A stretch of DNA of 64,000 nt from Rickettsiales bacterium (GCA_028223895.1 JAOIVE010000001.1:1-64000), one strand, 5' to 3'; counted from the stretch's first letter, positions 16,820 through 25,025 are shown. The notes: generated from the letters alone by a model not told the origin. Program-made: numbers and translations.

Positions 16820-19345
16820 ATGCCAGCTTTGGATTTGCCGTTTTGGAATACTCCGCTTTCCAAACTATTGCTTGAGTTTGGAGCAAGTAAGGAAAGCGGC
16901 CTTTCCGTTGAGGATGCCACAAAACGCCTTAAGAAGTATGGTAGAAATATTACCAACGATATAAGCCGAAAATCTCTTGCACTCCAATTTTTGCTACGCT
17001 TCCGTAATCCACTCATTATTTTATTGTTAGTGGCAAGCGCTCTTTCTGCGTTGACAGGAGATGTTGCCAGTTTTGTCATTATAATGTCCATGGTGGCGCT
17101 TAGTATCACTATTGATTTTGTTCAGGAGGTGCGGGCTGGAAAAACTGTAGATGCATTACGTTTTTCTGTCACATTGAAAGCTAATGTTCTACGCGATGGA
17201 CAAGAAGTATCGCTGCTTATCGGCGATATTGTACCTGGTGATATTATACTGCTATCGCCAGGTATGCTGATTCCTGCTGATGGGCGTTTAATTTCCGCCA
17301 AAGACCTTTATGTTAACCAGTCCATTCTAACGGGAGAATCGTTTCCTGCTGAAAAAACGGTCAAAGATCCTCCATCACCGTTACAAAATATAAATGAGGC
17401 GGTAAACGCAGTTTTTATGGGAACCTCTGTTATCAGTGGTACGGGAGTCATGCTTATAGTCGACACCGGAAAAAACACGCAAGTAGGAGCCATGTCAAAA
17501 AGTTTAGCACAAACTTCACCACCTACTGAATTTGAACGAGGTGTTGAGCGTTTTGGCATGCTTATTATGCGCATTACGGTAGTCATGGTCCTTTTTGTGC
17601 TTCTTATTAACCTTGCTTTTCACAGGCCATTATTAGAATCCTTTCTGTTTGCACTAGCACTAGCAGTGGGATTAACTCCTGAACTACTGCCCATGATTAT
17701 GACAATAACTTTCTCACGCGGTGCTATGCGAATGGCTGAGCAGAAGGTTATTATTAAGCACCTTCCTTCCATGCATAATCTGGGTGCGATGAATATATTA
17801 TGCACCGATAAAACCGGCACCTTAACCGAAGCTAATATTCATCTTGTAAGCGCAATGGATACTAAGTGGTTGGAAAGTTCTCGTGTTTTTGAACTAGCCT
17901 ATATAAACAGCACATTTGAATCCGGAATTAAATCTCCACTCGATAACGCCATATTAGAACATGCAAAACCGGATATCAGCGCATGGAAAAAGATTGATGA
18001 AGTGCCGTTTGATTTCGAAAGGAGGCGTGTATCAGTGCTGGCCGAGCGTGAAGGACAAAAATTTCTTATTGTAAAGGGTGCGCCAGAGGATATTCTTAAA
18101 TGCTCAACTCATTATGAGGCAGATAATCATAAAATTATGTCGCTTGATAAGAATGCGCTTGAACAATTTCAGAATAAATTTGAAGAATTTGGTGAGCAGG
18201 GGCAGAGGGTTTTGGGGCTGGCCATTCGTACGGAGGATGCAAGCTGCACCAGTGTTATAGTGACAGATGAGACTGAATTAACCTTCATCGGGTTTCTTAC
18301 TTTTCTTGACCCTCCCAAATTTGAAGCCGCAGATGCCATGCGAAAGCTCAAAGCAGACGGCATTCACGTTAAAATTATCACAGGAGACAATGAGCGCGTA
18401 ACTGCGCATCTTTGTACGATGCTTGGTCTTGATACGGGAGAAATTCTTACCGGAGATATAATGTCACTACTAAGTGACGATGCTTTATTGGCAAGGGTAG
18501 ATAGGACTATGGCCTTTTGCCGCGTGACGCCACAACAAAAAAGCCGCATCATTAGTACGCTCAGGCATCGCGGACATATTGTAGGATTTTTAGGGGACGG
18601 TATCAATGATGCTGTAGCTATGCATAATTCTGATGTGGGCATTTCGGTTGATAGTGCTACCGATGTTGCCAAGGAAGCAGCCGACATAATTTTACTGGAG
18701 CGTGATTTGTCTGTGATTCATAAAGGTGTAATCGAAGGTAGGCGTGCTGTTAGCAATACAGAAAAATATATTCTCATGGGATCAAGCTCTAATTTTGGTA
18801 ATATGTTGAGCATGTCGGCGGGTGCGTTCTTGCTCCCATTTCTACCTATGTTGCCGGTGCAGATTCTGCTCAATAACCTACTTTACGATATTTCACAAAC
18901 AGCACTGCCATTCGACCGTGTAGACAAGGAAACGCTTTCAAAACCTACACATTGGGACATGAAACGCATTAAACGTTTCATGTGGATATTCGGCCCAGCG
19001 AATTCAGTATTTGACCTGCTGACTTTTTATGTTCTGCTTAAGTTGTTCCATGCCAGCGAAACGTTATTTCACTCGGGGTGGTTTGTAGAGTCGCTGGTGA
19101 CACAAGTGCTGATTATTTTTGCTATTCGTACACGTATGCCGATGTGGCGTTCTATAGCGAATCCTATAGTTGTTTTTATGGCTCTAAGCATTGCAGGCAT
19201 TGCGGTGCTGTTACCTTATACCACTGTCGGTACATGGTTTGGTCTCTCGCCGCTACCGCCAATATTCTTTGGCTTCCTGATAGTTGTATTGCTTGCTTAT
19301 TTTGCATTGGTAGAATTGATTAAAAAAATATTTTTCAAGCAGTGA
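16820..19345 (+). CDS. mgtA: MgtA/MgtB-type magnesium-translocating P-type ATPase
   Basis: 841 residues. P-type ATPase signs: the ILTGES actuator loop, phosphorylation motif DKTGTLTE with Asp330, VKGAPEDIL nucleotide site, and GDGINDAVAMHNSDVGIS hinge. The P3B type is shown by the NLLYDISQTALPFD segment near the C-terminal spans. It moves Mg2+ into the cytoplasm. It follows the secreted coiled-coil gene by 3 bp, so the FNR box at 16185 probably controls both. No Mg-sensing leader was recognised. Confidence 0.92.
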   Translation: MPALDLPFWNTPLSKLLLEFGASKESGLSVEDATKRLKKYGRNITNDISRKSLALQFLLRFRNPLIILLLVASALSALTGDVASFVIIMSMVALSITIDFVQEVRAGKTVDALRFSVTLKANVLRDGQEVSLLIGDIVPGDIILLSPGMLIPADGRLISAKDLYVNQSILTGESFPAEKTVKDPPSPLQNINEAVNAVFMGTSVISGTGVMLIVDTGKNTQVGAMSKSLAQTSPPTEFERGVERFGMLIMRITVVMVLFVLLINLAFHRPLLESFLFALALAVGLTPELLPMIMTITFSRGAMRMAEQKVIIKHLPSMHNLGAMNILCTDKTGTLTEANIHLVSAMDTKWLESSRVFELAYINSTFESGIKSPLDNAILEHAKPDISAWKKIDEVPFDFERRRVSVLAEREGQKFLIVKGAPEDILKCSTHYEADNHKIMSLDKNALEQFQNKFEEFGEQGQRVLGLAIRTEDASCTSVIVTDETELTFIGFLTFLDPPKFEAADAMRKLKADGIHVKIITGDNERVTAHLCTMLGLDTGEILTGDIMSLLSDDALLARVDRTMAFCRVTPQQKSRIISTLRHRGHIVGFLGDGINDAVAMHNSDVGISVDSATDVAKEAADIILLERDLSVIHKGVIEGRRAVSNTEKYILMGSSSNFGNMLSMSAGAFLLPFLPMLPVQILLNNLLYDISQTALPFDRVDKETLSKPTHWDMKRIKRFMWIFGPANSVFDLLTFYVLLKLFHASETLFHSGWFVESLVTQVLIIFAIRTRMPMWRSIANPIVVFMALSIAGIAVLLPYTTVGTWFGLSPLPPIFFGFLIVVLLAYFALVELIKKIFFKQ

Positions 19346-19348
19346 GAA

Positions 19349-19666
19349 TTAATCATTACGGTGATTTTTATTTCGATCTTCTTTTTCCTTCCTGACTTTG
19401 CTTTCATCATCCATAATTTTGGCAGATGCTGCACCACTACGGTAATGTGAAGAAACATTTTCTATAAATTCTTCCGTACTTCCACCGATGCCTTTACCAG
19501 ATAATATTTCAAGCAATTCCGCTAGAGTCATGTCAGTATTGATTGCCTCTGATATAATCCCCCTTAATCGGCTATGCAACTCTTCCGGATCAGCAGAATT
19601 TTCTAGCGCCTGAGCATAGTTTTTTATCATTGTATTGAACCGATCGTATTTCTGTTTTTTTGACAT
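19349..19666 (-). CDS. Hypothetical helical protein, paralogue of 54716-55027
   Basis: 105 residues from ATG 19666, supported by GGGGA upstream; the frame to 19678 adds four residues absent from the paralogue. The shared core is NSADPEELHSRLRGIISEA, then IENVSSHYRSG. Cytoplasmic, helical, no known domain. A perfect minus-strand TATAAT (19699-19704) lies 22 bp from the box at 19727. The pair sits at the same relative place in both islands. Confidence 0.6.
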   Translation of the reverse strand: MSKKQKYDRFNTMIKNYAQALENSADPEELHSRLRGIISEAINTDMTLAELLEILSGKGIGGSTEEFIENVSSHYRSGAASAKIMDDESKVRKEKEDRNKNHRND

Positions 19667-19726
19667 TTCAATCCCCATGTGACTGAATTACTTATGACAT
19701 TATAATAAAAATTAAAAAGTAGTCGT

Positions 19727-19740
19727 TTGATCGCAGTCAA
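19727..19740. promoter_or_regulatory. Bidirectional FNR-type box (TTGATCGCAGTCAA)
   Basis: Minus strand: perfect TATAAT (19699-19704), 22 bp away. Plus strand: TATTAT (19763-19768), 22 bp away. One box is centred near -41.5 for both the 105-residue gene and the small Lys/Cys peptide gene. Confidence 0.85.
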
Positions 19741-19825
19741 ACTATCGGCAAATCATTTTCTTTATTATGTCAGTTATTGGAAGCATTGTTGCTTTTATCA
19801 AAAAGCTAATTAAAAGGATAGAATC

Positions 19826-19999
19826 ATGACATTTTTTGAAAAAAAATCATCTGCCAGCTCAAAACATGAGCAAGAAAAAGATAAAAAAGCACAGCCTAGT
19901 AAAAAAAAGAACAAGGGTGAGTCGTGTGAAACTGGTTCTAAAAAGGGGAATAAAGATAGCTGTGGAACGTCTCCTAAAAAAGGAGACACTTGCAACTAA
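19826..19999 (+). CDS. Small Lys-rich peptide with Cys tail, family member 1
   Basis: 57 residues, starting MTFFEKKSSASSKHEQEKD and ending SCGTSPKKGDTCN. Almost all Lys, Ser, Glu, Gly, with three Cys in the last 26 residues. The paralogue at 55185-55376 ends SSCGTSPKKGDTCN, and a looser third one lies at 59920-60069. Conserved ends and an FNR-type promoter argue for a real gene. It looks unstructured; metal, redox or nucleic-acid binding are all possible. GGATAG lies upstream of the ATG and a strong terminator follows. Confidence 0.65.
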   Translation: MTFFEKKSSASSKHEQEKDKKAQPSKKKNKGESCETGSKKGNKDSCGTSPKKGDTCN

Positions 20000-20011
20000 T
20001 CAGTTGGAATT

Positions 20012-20052
20012 AAGCGGCACCCGATTTTGCATTAGGTGCCGCTTCCTTTATT
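20012..20052 (+). terminator. Intrinsic terminator
   Basis: A 10-bp perfect stem (AAGCGGCACC / GGTGCCGCTT, 20012-20021 and 20035-20044) with a 13-nt loop is followed by a T-rich tail. It ends the small peptide transcript. Confidence 0.8.
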
Positions 20053-20314
20053 TGACATCATTATTCTCTTTGCATTCGCAAGGATCAGATTGGCATTTTT
20101 TGCAAACACCCTTGCTGCATCCGCAGTATTTTCTTGCCGGTATAATAGCTGCTACAATTGCAATTATTCCATACCAGTACCAATCAAGATTGAGCAATGG
20201 TGGCCATAGCTTGGCAACCATCAAAACAAATGCTGCTGTACTCAGTTTTATGAGAGAAATATCATAACATTGATATCTGTTTACTATCTTATTTTTGCAT
20301 TTTTCTGGATTCAT
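20048..20314 (-). CDS. Small Cys-rich membrane protein
   Basis: 88 residues. Cys-containing N-terminus (EKCKNKIVNRYQC), then two close hydrophobic segments (about 22-38 and 48-60), then a Cys cluster YCGCSKGVCKKCQSDPCEC with six Cys, suggesting a metal or redox site on a membrane anchor. AGGATGAT precedes the ATG. It has no counterpart in island 2. The 20324 gene lies 10 bp upstream and may share the transcript. Confidence 0.55.
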   Translation of the reverse strand: MNPEKCKNKIVNRYQCYDISLIKLSTAAFVLMVAKLWPPLLNLDWYWYGIIAIVAAIIPARKYCGCSKGVCKKCQSDPCECKENNDVK

Positions 20315-20323
20315 AATATCATC

Positions 20324-20497
20324 CTAATCTGTGGCTAAGTTACAGCAATGTTGTTCTTTCTGTGATAGCTCTAGCATTTTGTACTCAGCAATTTTTTCTG
20401 TTTTAAGAGTAGGTGTTTTAGTATTTATCTTGATTGCTGGCACAATAACAGCATCAGTTGACTTATATTCCTTTGAGAACACTGTGTTGTTATACAT
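20324..20497 (-). CDS. Small protein with CCNLATD tail, member 1
   Basis: 57 residues from ATG 20497, six bases after GGAG; ATG 20503 is the alternative. The C-terminus HCCNLATD matches YCCNLATD of the small gene at 55639-55797, which has the same place beside the other regulator gene. A perfect minus-strand TATAAT (20587-20592) lies 20 bp from the FNR-type box at 20613. Function unknown; the Cys pair near the end suggests metal or redox work. Confidence 0.55.
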   Translation of the reverse strand: MYNNTVFSKEYKSTDAVIVPAIKINTKTPTLKTEKIAEYKMLELSQKEQHCCNLATD

Positions 20498-20543
20498 ATC
20501 CATCTCCACCAAAGGTTGAACATAATCACAATTTACATATACA

Positions 20544-20585
20544 TGTATCGTGTACCGTGTATCGTGTATCGTGTATCGTGTATCA
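20544..20585. repeat. Heptanucleotide tandem repeat (TGTATCG x6)
   Basis: Six tandem 7-bp units, four exact TGTATCG and two with one change (TGTACCG, TGTATCA). They lie in the divergent promoter region between the small CCNLATD gene and the regulator gene. Such tracts can change length by slippage and so alter promoter spacing. Confidence 0.8.
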
Positions 20586-20612
20586 GATTATACGTGGTTA
20601 TGTAATCACGCG

Positions 20613-20626
20613 TTGACAGGTATCAA
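20613..20626. promoter_or_regulatory. FNR-type box next to the regulator start (TTGACAGGTATCAA)
   Basis: Centred 20.5 bp before the regulator ATG, too close for activation of that gene but right for the divergent small gene (TATAAT at 20 bp). The island 2 regulator has the same layout. Negative autoregulation is the likely reading. Confidence 0.7.
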
Positions 20627-20639
20627 GCAGGAGACCGAT

Positions 20640-21425
20640 ATGTCAAATATTATTGAAAAGCCTAATGTAAAAGAGCTATCAGGTAATAGTGAAAGTTACA
20701 GAAATTTTCTAAAAAGCATTCCATTATTTAGCGATTTTCCTGAAGACGCAATTAGTCAGGTTTTGGGTAATGCTCGTATAAAGAAATATAATAAGAACGA
20801 GATATTATTCATGACCGGCGATAAGGCTGAAAATTTCCGCATTATTATCACCGGGTGGGCAAAATTATATCGCCAGACGCGTGATGGGCATGAAGCTATT
20901 GTTACCGTTCTTACAAATGGCGAAATGTTTGGGAATACAGCCATTATAAAAAACGGTACTCATGCCTATACGGCAGAAACAGTTGCGGATTCTATCATGT
21001 TTCTTATCCCTGCTTCATTTATGTTGCATATGTCTGAGAGCTATCAGCATTTTGATCATTTTCTGGCAAAATTTCTTGAAGGAGGTTTGGGGCAGTCAAC
21101 TCAACTTAGTATGAATATAGAACATCTTTCTCAGATGACTTCTGCACAACGGGTTGGGTGTTTTCTTTTAAGGCTTTGTTTGGGGCAGAAAGAAGGAAGT
21201 ATTTCGTTGCAACTTCCTTACGAAAAAGGCCTTGTTGCAGGGCGGCTTGGTATGACAGCGGAGACATTTTCACGCTCTTTAAGCCATTTAATAACCTATG
21301 GAGTTGAAACCGACCATTCTATTGTAACGATTCACAATATTATGCAGCTTCGCAGGTATATCTGTGAGCATTGTTCCGCAACAACACGAGAATGCCACTT
21401 AGGTGAAGATATGGATGAATATTAA
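20640..21425 (+). CDS. Crp/Fnr-family (Dnr-type) transcriptional regulator 1
   Basis: 261 residues from ATG 20640, preceded by AGGAGA; the longer frame reads through the tandem repeat. N-terminal cyclic-nucleotide-binding-type beta barrel (about 35-150: ILFMTGDKAENFRIIITGWAK, broken at the strand), long dimer helix, then a winged helix with GMTAETFSRSL, where E, S and R match the Fnr residues that read TTGAT. No N-terminal Fnr Cys cluster, so more like Dnr (heme/NO) than Fnr; four Cys near the C-terminus (CEHCSATTREC and one before) could bind a cofactor. Confidence 0.85.
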   Translation: MSNIIEKPNVKELSGNSESYRNFLKSIPLFSDFPEDAISQVLGNARIKKYNKNEILFMTGDKAENFRIIITGWAKLYRQTRDGHEAIVTVLTNGEMFGNTAIIKNGTHAYTAETVADSIMFLIPASFMLHMSESYQHFDHFLAKFLEGGLGQSTQLSMNIEHLSQMTSAQRVGCFLLRLCLGQKEGSISLQLPYEKGLVAGRLGMTAETFSRSLSHLITYGVETDHSIVTIHNIMQLRRYICEHCSATTRECHLGEDMDEY

Positions 21426-21802
21426 AAACCGAACCTGCTTTTTAACCAATCCATATCAAGTTTTTCCGGGTGTTCTATATATTTATCCGGATGTTCCAAC
21501 ACATTTTTCACGTAGCTTAAATTAACCCTCCAGGCTTTTTTTACATCTTCAGGAGTGCCGTTATGCACGAGCTTTTTATCTTTAAATTTAAGTGAGAATG
21601 CTCCTTTTGGCTCATCATCGTAAATAGTAAGGTCAATAGGCTTGTCGCCGACAACAGCGTTGGTTGCCGATAAAATTTGTTTGTATGGAAATTCGTCCTT
21701 ATGTTTATCAATAGCCTTATTGCAGATTTCCAGATATTGATTGAATAATTCGTCTATATCACCATTATCATCGGCTTTTTCGATTTTAATGCGCTTTTCC
21801 AT
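21422..21802 (-). CDS. Conserved hypothetical protein, paralogue of 56692-57072
   Basis: 126 residues, cytoplasmic. Starts MEKRIKIE, contains CNKAIDKHKDEFPYKQIL and PIDLTIYDDEPKGAFSLKF, and ends KLDMDWLKSRFGF. The paralogue has the same length and ends WLKSRLGF. Tail-to-tail overlap of 4 bp with the regulator gene in both islands. It lies upstream-first in a leftward pair after the host-attachment gene (11-bp gap). Unknown function; the strict linkage to the regulator suggests a shared stress role. Confidence 0.65.
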   Translation of the reverse strand: MEKRIKIEKADDNGDIDELFNQYLEICNKAIDKHKDEFPYKQILSATNAVVGDKPIDLTIYDDEPKGAFSLKFKDKKLVHNGTPEDVKKAWRVNLSYVKNVLEHPDKYIEHPEKLDMDWLKSRFGF

Positions 21803-21813
21803 TTTTATTTTCC

Positions 21814-22266
21814 TTAAATATGTATAATTTTTTCAAGATATTCCTGAATTTCTTTTGGATGAAATTCCACTAAATCCTTATCAATCTCCAGAGCAATAAC
21901 ATCTTTAACTGTTTTACTTAATTCCTTACGCAAAAAGCCCAGTATTTTGGGTGGAGCGGTGATTATCAGACGGTGGTATTCTTCTTTATCAAGTTTATCT
22001 TTTAAATATTCGGCCACCTCACGCATGAATTGCTTGCGCTCCAGGGTACGATCACTGGTGTGAGGTTCGATAATATGCCTTGCACCGCCTGCGCTATCAT
22101 AGGTTCGCCCCAACTCGCCTCGTCCGGTTGGTTCATCCGTGCGGATGGGTTTTGCGCTAAGGGTATGGTGTAAATCACCCAAATGATGTTCTGTCATCAT
22201 CGTATAAAAATTTGAATGTTTACCATCCATTACAGCTATCCATGTAATACGCTTTTTCTTATTCAC
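21814..22266 (-). CDS. Host-attachment (baeRF-like) family protein
   Basis: 150 residues from GTG 22266, chosen because the paralogue (149 residues) starts at the same place and AAAGGAAA precedes it. Features of the 'protein required for attachment to host cells' family: WIAVMDGKHSNFYT, a middle RGELGRTYDSAGGARHIIEPH (split here by the motif end), and a DKLDKEEYHRLIITAPPKIL strand. The fold relates to the eRF1/baeRF RNA-binding group. Despite the name the family is common in free-living stress clusters with Hsp20 and CBS genes, as here. Confidence 0.8.
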   Translation of the reverse strand: MNKKKRITWIAVMDGKHSNFYTMMTEHHLGDLHHTLSAKPIRTDEPTGRGELGRTYDSAGGARHIIEPHTSDRTLERKQFMREVAEYLKDKLDKEEYHRLIITAPPKILGFLRKELSKTVKDVIALEIDKDLVEFHPKEIQEYLEKIIHI

Positions 22267-22350
22267 AAAAGTTTCCTTTTTTAATAAAAATCCCAAAAGG
22301 CAAGTGGCAACTCAGCATTATGAATTGCCACAATTTAAATAATACCTTTG

Positions 22351-22854
22351 TTAGGCCGCTTCTTTGATATCAATCTTGCGAGTTGGTTTTACTGCTTCTT
22401 CTTTCTTTGGGATTTCCACCCACAGCACTCCTTTCTTGAAGGTAGCCTTAGTCTTATCGGCATTAGCTGAATCAGGAAGCGCAATGCTACGTTGGCATGA
22501 TTCATAGGAAAATTCACGGCAGATATAATCCTCATCTTTATCTTCTTTTGATTCTTTCTTTTCTGCTTTAATCGTCAGATAATTATCGTTAACCGTAATG
22601 TCTACTTCTTCCTGCTTAAACCCTGGTAATTGAGCTTCAATTTTTAGGCTCTTATCATTTTCAATGATATTAATCGGAATAGAAAGAGCGCTATTTTTTT
22701 CCCATAAAGACGATGCAGGCAACTGACTCTGAAAGTCATTAAAGAAATCTTCAAACATTTGATTCATCTCGTTTCTTAATGAAGTAGCAGGCCATTCTCT
22801 TCTTGTTTTTTTGATATTACCTGGTCGGTTCCGTAATGTAAGGTTAAGTGTCAT
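22351..22854 (-). CDS. Hsp20 family small heat-shock protein
   Basis: 167 residues. Alpha-crystallin domain from about 58 to 150 (IIENDKSLKIEAQLPGF, VDITVNDNYLTIKAEKK, FKKGVLWVEIPK) with a short tail. It forms oligomers that hold unfolded proteins in the cytoplasm. Closely similar to 58981-59484, which shares the tail ending IKEAA. Box 22971 with TATAAT (22938-22943) upstream should drive it, with the next two genes probably following in the same transcript. Confidence 0.9.
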   Translation of the reverse strand: MTLNLTLRNRPGNIKKTRREWPATSLRNEMNQMFEDFFNDFQSQLPASSLWEKNSALSIPINIIENDKSLKIEAQLPGFKQEEVDITVNDNYLTIKAEKKESKEDKDEDYICREFSYESCQRSIALPDSANADKTKATFKKGVLWVEIPKKEEAVKPTRKIDIKEAA

Positions 22855-22970
22855 AATAGTTCTCCTGTAAATGTTTATGGATTTATTTTGGCTTACCTAG
22901 CCTTATGTCGCGTTTGTGGTTTAGATTTATCACCTGCATTATAGAAAACCACGAAGTTGGCGTTACATAC

Positions 22971-22984
22971 TTGATAGACATCAA
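22971..22984. promoter_or_regulatory. FNR-type box for hsp20 (TTGATAGACATCAA)
   Basis: Lies 117 bp upstream of the hsp20 start. A minus-strand TATAAT (22938-22943) lies 27 bp away, and TTTCTA (22942-22947) 23 bp away. Confidence 0.7.
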
Positions 22985-23004
22985 TCGCCTCAAAAGATTA
23001 TTGT

Positions 23005-23018
23005 TTGACGAGTATCAA
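23005..23018. promoter_or_regulatory. FNR-type box for the CBS gene (TTGACGAGTATCAA)
   Basis: 97 bp upstream of the CBS-protein start; TTAATT (23041-23046) lies 22 bp away on the plus strand. It forms a pair with the hsp20 box, centres 34 bp apart. Confidence 0.7.
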
Positions 23019-23114
23019 GTATAGTTTGATTGGTATGTGGTTAATTACAGCTTCCTACATGCCATTATGGTGCGAAATTAGAAAGTCACAAAAACACATT
23101 AAGGGAGTTCCGCC

Positions 23115-23549
23115 ATGTCGAATACCAAAGTAAAAGATGTAATGACCGAGAATCCATCGTTAATTAAACCAGAAACCTCCCTTAAAGATGCCGCTAAAAA
23201 AATGCAGGAAGTTGGCTGTGGCGTTCTACCGGTAGGCAGTAAAAGTAAGCTTTTGGGTATTATTACCGATCGTGATATTGTTATACGCGCTATAGCCGAG
23301 GGAGCTGATATCAAAACCGAGCTAGTAGAGGAATATATGTCTGATCGGGTTTATACCTGCAATGAAAACAACACGTTAAATGAAGCTGCTGAGATTATGG
23401 GTAAGCACAAAATAAGCCGCCTTGTGGTCGAGAATGAAGACGGCAGAATCGTAGGAATTCTTTCACTTGGCTGCATGTTGCGTAACAATGCCAGTGCCAA
23501 AGAAATTGTGGCAGTAGTTGAACAAGCCAGAGGATGTAAAGCTGCGTAG
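23115..23549 (+). CDS. Two-CBS-domain protein 1
   Basis: 144 residues: two CBS motifs (about 8-62 and 72-130), with VKDVMTENPSLIKPETSLKDA, shown here to the domain turn, and LLGIITDRDIVIRAIAEG in the first, IVGILSLGCML in the second. Such stand-alone CBS pairs bind adenine nucleotides and report energy state. Same length as the paralogue at 60147-60581. Ribosome site GGGAG. The C-terminal CKAA tail is also shared (CAA). Confidence 0.88.
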   Translation: MSNTKVKDVMTENPSLIKPETSLKDAAKKMQEVGCGVLPVGSKSKLLGIITDRDIVIRAIAEGADIKTELVEEYMSDRVYTCNENNTLNEAAEIMGKHKISRLVVENEDGRIVGILSLGCMLRNNASAKEIVAVVEQARGCKAA

Positions 23550-23578
23550 TATTATTATGTATTATAAACGTTGTCAGT

Positions 23579-24139
23579 TTACTTACTTTTTTGCACGACG
23601 AGTTTAGCCACACGGACACCGAGCAACCTTGCCGTCTCCAAATCGCCTTCAGAAGGAGATTTGGAATCAGGGTCGGATTGGGCCATAGCCCCAATATAAC
23701 TTCCAATACGGTTTGTGTGATCTTTAGCACCTATAGAGCTACTCGCATCAGGCAGTTGGCCAAGGCTTATCCATATCATGCTGTGCTGCGCGGCAAAAAT
23801 TACTAGTTGCATCAGACTATTTAACTTGTCACCACTTAAGCTCTGTGAATTACTGAACCCGGCGGCATATTTATCTTTCCATTTTTGTTCATACCAGCGC
23901 GGTGAAGTAGCTTCCATAAACTCCTTAAATTTTGCACTTAGCGACCCCATATAGGTTGGCGATCCAAAAATAATAGCATCTGCCTTATCTAAATTTGCCC
24001 AGTGTTTTTCAATGTCTGATACTTTCACCAATAAAGAGTTCACCCCCTCAACAGAAGTAGCACCGCCATGTACAGACTTTGCCTGATGCTCCGTATGACC
24101 AAAGCCACTGTGATATAGCGTAACGATATTTTTATGCAT
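23579..24139 (-). CDS. Flavodoxin-like NAD(P)H:quinone oxidoreductase (WrbA-like)
   Basis: 186 residues. Flavodoxin fold with the phosphate loop YHSGFGHTEHQA (about 9-20) and the FMN loop GSPTYMGSLSAKFKEFME (about 59-76). It probably reduces quinones by two electrons to limit oxidative damage. Its ATG lies inside the stop of the small upstream gene (ATGCATAA), so the two are translationally coupled. Confidence 0.82.
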   Translation of the reverse strand: MHKNIVTLYHSGFGHTEHQAKSVHGGATSVEGVNSLLVKVSDIEKHWANLDKADAIIFGSPTYMGSLSAKFKEFMEATSPRWYEQKWKDKYAAGFSNSQSLSGDKLNSLMQLVIFAAQHSMIWISLGQLPDASSSIGAKDHTNRIGSYIGAMAQSDPDSKSPSEGDLETARLLGVRVAKLVVQKSK

Positions 24140-24308
24140 AATATTTCCTTATTAACAAACCCTTTGCTGGGATTTTATTTGAATTAAATATTTTCTGCAG
24201 TTCCGTTTTTAATGTTTCACGTTCTTTTTTCAATTCTTCACGCTCAGACTTTGTTATAGTTAGATCTAAAAACATCTCTTGGTCATTTTGTCTCGCAGAA
24301 TTTTTCAT
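24132..24308 (-). CDS. Small coiled-coil protein coupled to the WrbA-like gene
   Basis: 58 residues, starting MKNSARQNDQEMFLDLTITK. A charged helix follows (SEREELKKERETLKTELQKI). It overlaps the oxidoreductase start by 8 bp with its stop just inside, a strong sign of coupling. It could be a leader for translation or a partner protein. Only a weak GGGA precedes its ATG. Confidence 0.45.
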   Translation of the reverse strand: MKNSARQNDQEMFLDLTITKSEREELKKERETLKTELQKIFNSNKIPAKGLLIRKYYA

Positions 24309-24385
24309 TGTTTATCCCAATACGTTGTTTTTAGAGTTGATCCTGTAGTGATGAGCGAGTTAAGCATAAGTCAAACAAGGTGGAC

Positions 24386-24399
24386 TTGACGGGTGTCAA
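24386..24399. promoter_or_regulatory. FNR-type box for dps (TTGACGGGTGTCAA)
   Basis: TAGGAT at 24422-24427 lies 22 bp downstream, placing the start of transcription near 24434, 26 bp before the dps ATG. The core is identical to the box at 4333. Confidence 0.8.
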
Positions 24400-24459
24400 T
24401 GCGCATATTTTTAATCATGCATAGGATAAAATTCCAATTAATTTACAAGGAATAAAACC

Positions 24460-24924
24460 ATGAGCAAAACTGTGGAAAATTTAAGCCATGTACTGGCTGA
24501 CACCTATACACTTTATTTAAAAACCCAGAATTACCACTGGAATGTAACGGGGCCACAGTTTGACACATTGCATCAATTATTTGGAAGGCAACATGCTACA
24601 TTGGCAACGGCTATTGATGAAATAGCAGAACGTATCCGTGCGCTTGGGGAACTTGCTCCTGCTACTTATAAAGAGTTTGAGCAGCTTAAATCTATGAAGG
24701 AAGGTACCTCTAGTTACTCCGCAGAAGAGATGTTAGATTGCCTATATAAAGGCCATAAGAAAGTTATTGAAATACTTAAAAATGCATTAAAAACAGCGGA
24801 AAATGAAGGTGACGTATTTACTGTTGAGTTACTAACAACACGTATTGGAGCATACCAGAAAGATGCTTGGATGCTGGCAGCCACTCTTTCTAAAAAACCT
24901 GCGTCGCAAACAAAGGCGGCTTAG
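24460..24924 (+). CDS. dps: Dps/ferritin-like DNA-protection protein
   Basis: 154 residues, standard length. The Dps signature NYHWNVTGPQFDTLHQLFGR (about 24-43) and the following DEIAERIRALGE hold the ferroxidase ligands (His, Asp, Glu). Twelve subunits form an iron-oxidising shell that removes Fe2+ and peroxide. The short Lys-poor N-terminus suggests little direct DNA binding. Single-gene transcript from the box at 24386; last gene of island 1. Confidence 0.92.
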   Translation: MSKTVENLSHVLADTYTLYLKTQNYHWNVTGPQFDTLHQLFGRQHATLATAIDEIAERIRALGELAPATYKEFEQLKSMKEGTSSYSAEEMLDCLYKGHKKVIEILKNALKTAENEGDVFTVELLTTRIGAYQKDAWMLAATLSKKPASQTKAA

Positions 24925-25025
24925 TGATGTTTATAGCTTTTTGTTTCGTTAACACTCCAAAATAATCCTTCTTTGATAGCTTTAACAGAGAGAAATTTAC
25001 TAATCACATAGATAATGAATTTGTT

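Noticed and set aside
16438-17109. 223-residue minus-strand frame
   Set aside because: Antisense across the coiled-coil and mgtA genes; no signal or family.
22267-22296. TTG start for the host-attachment gene
   Set aside because: The paralogue starts at the position equal to GTG 22266 and a ribosome site precedes that codon.
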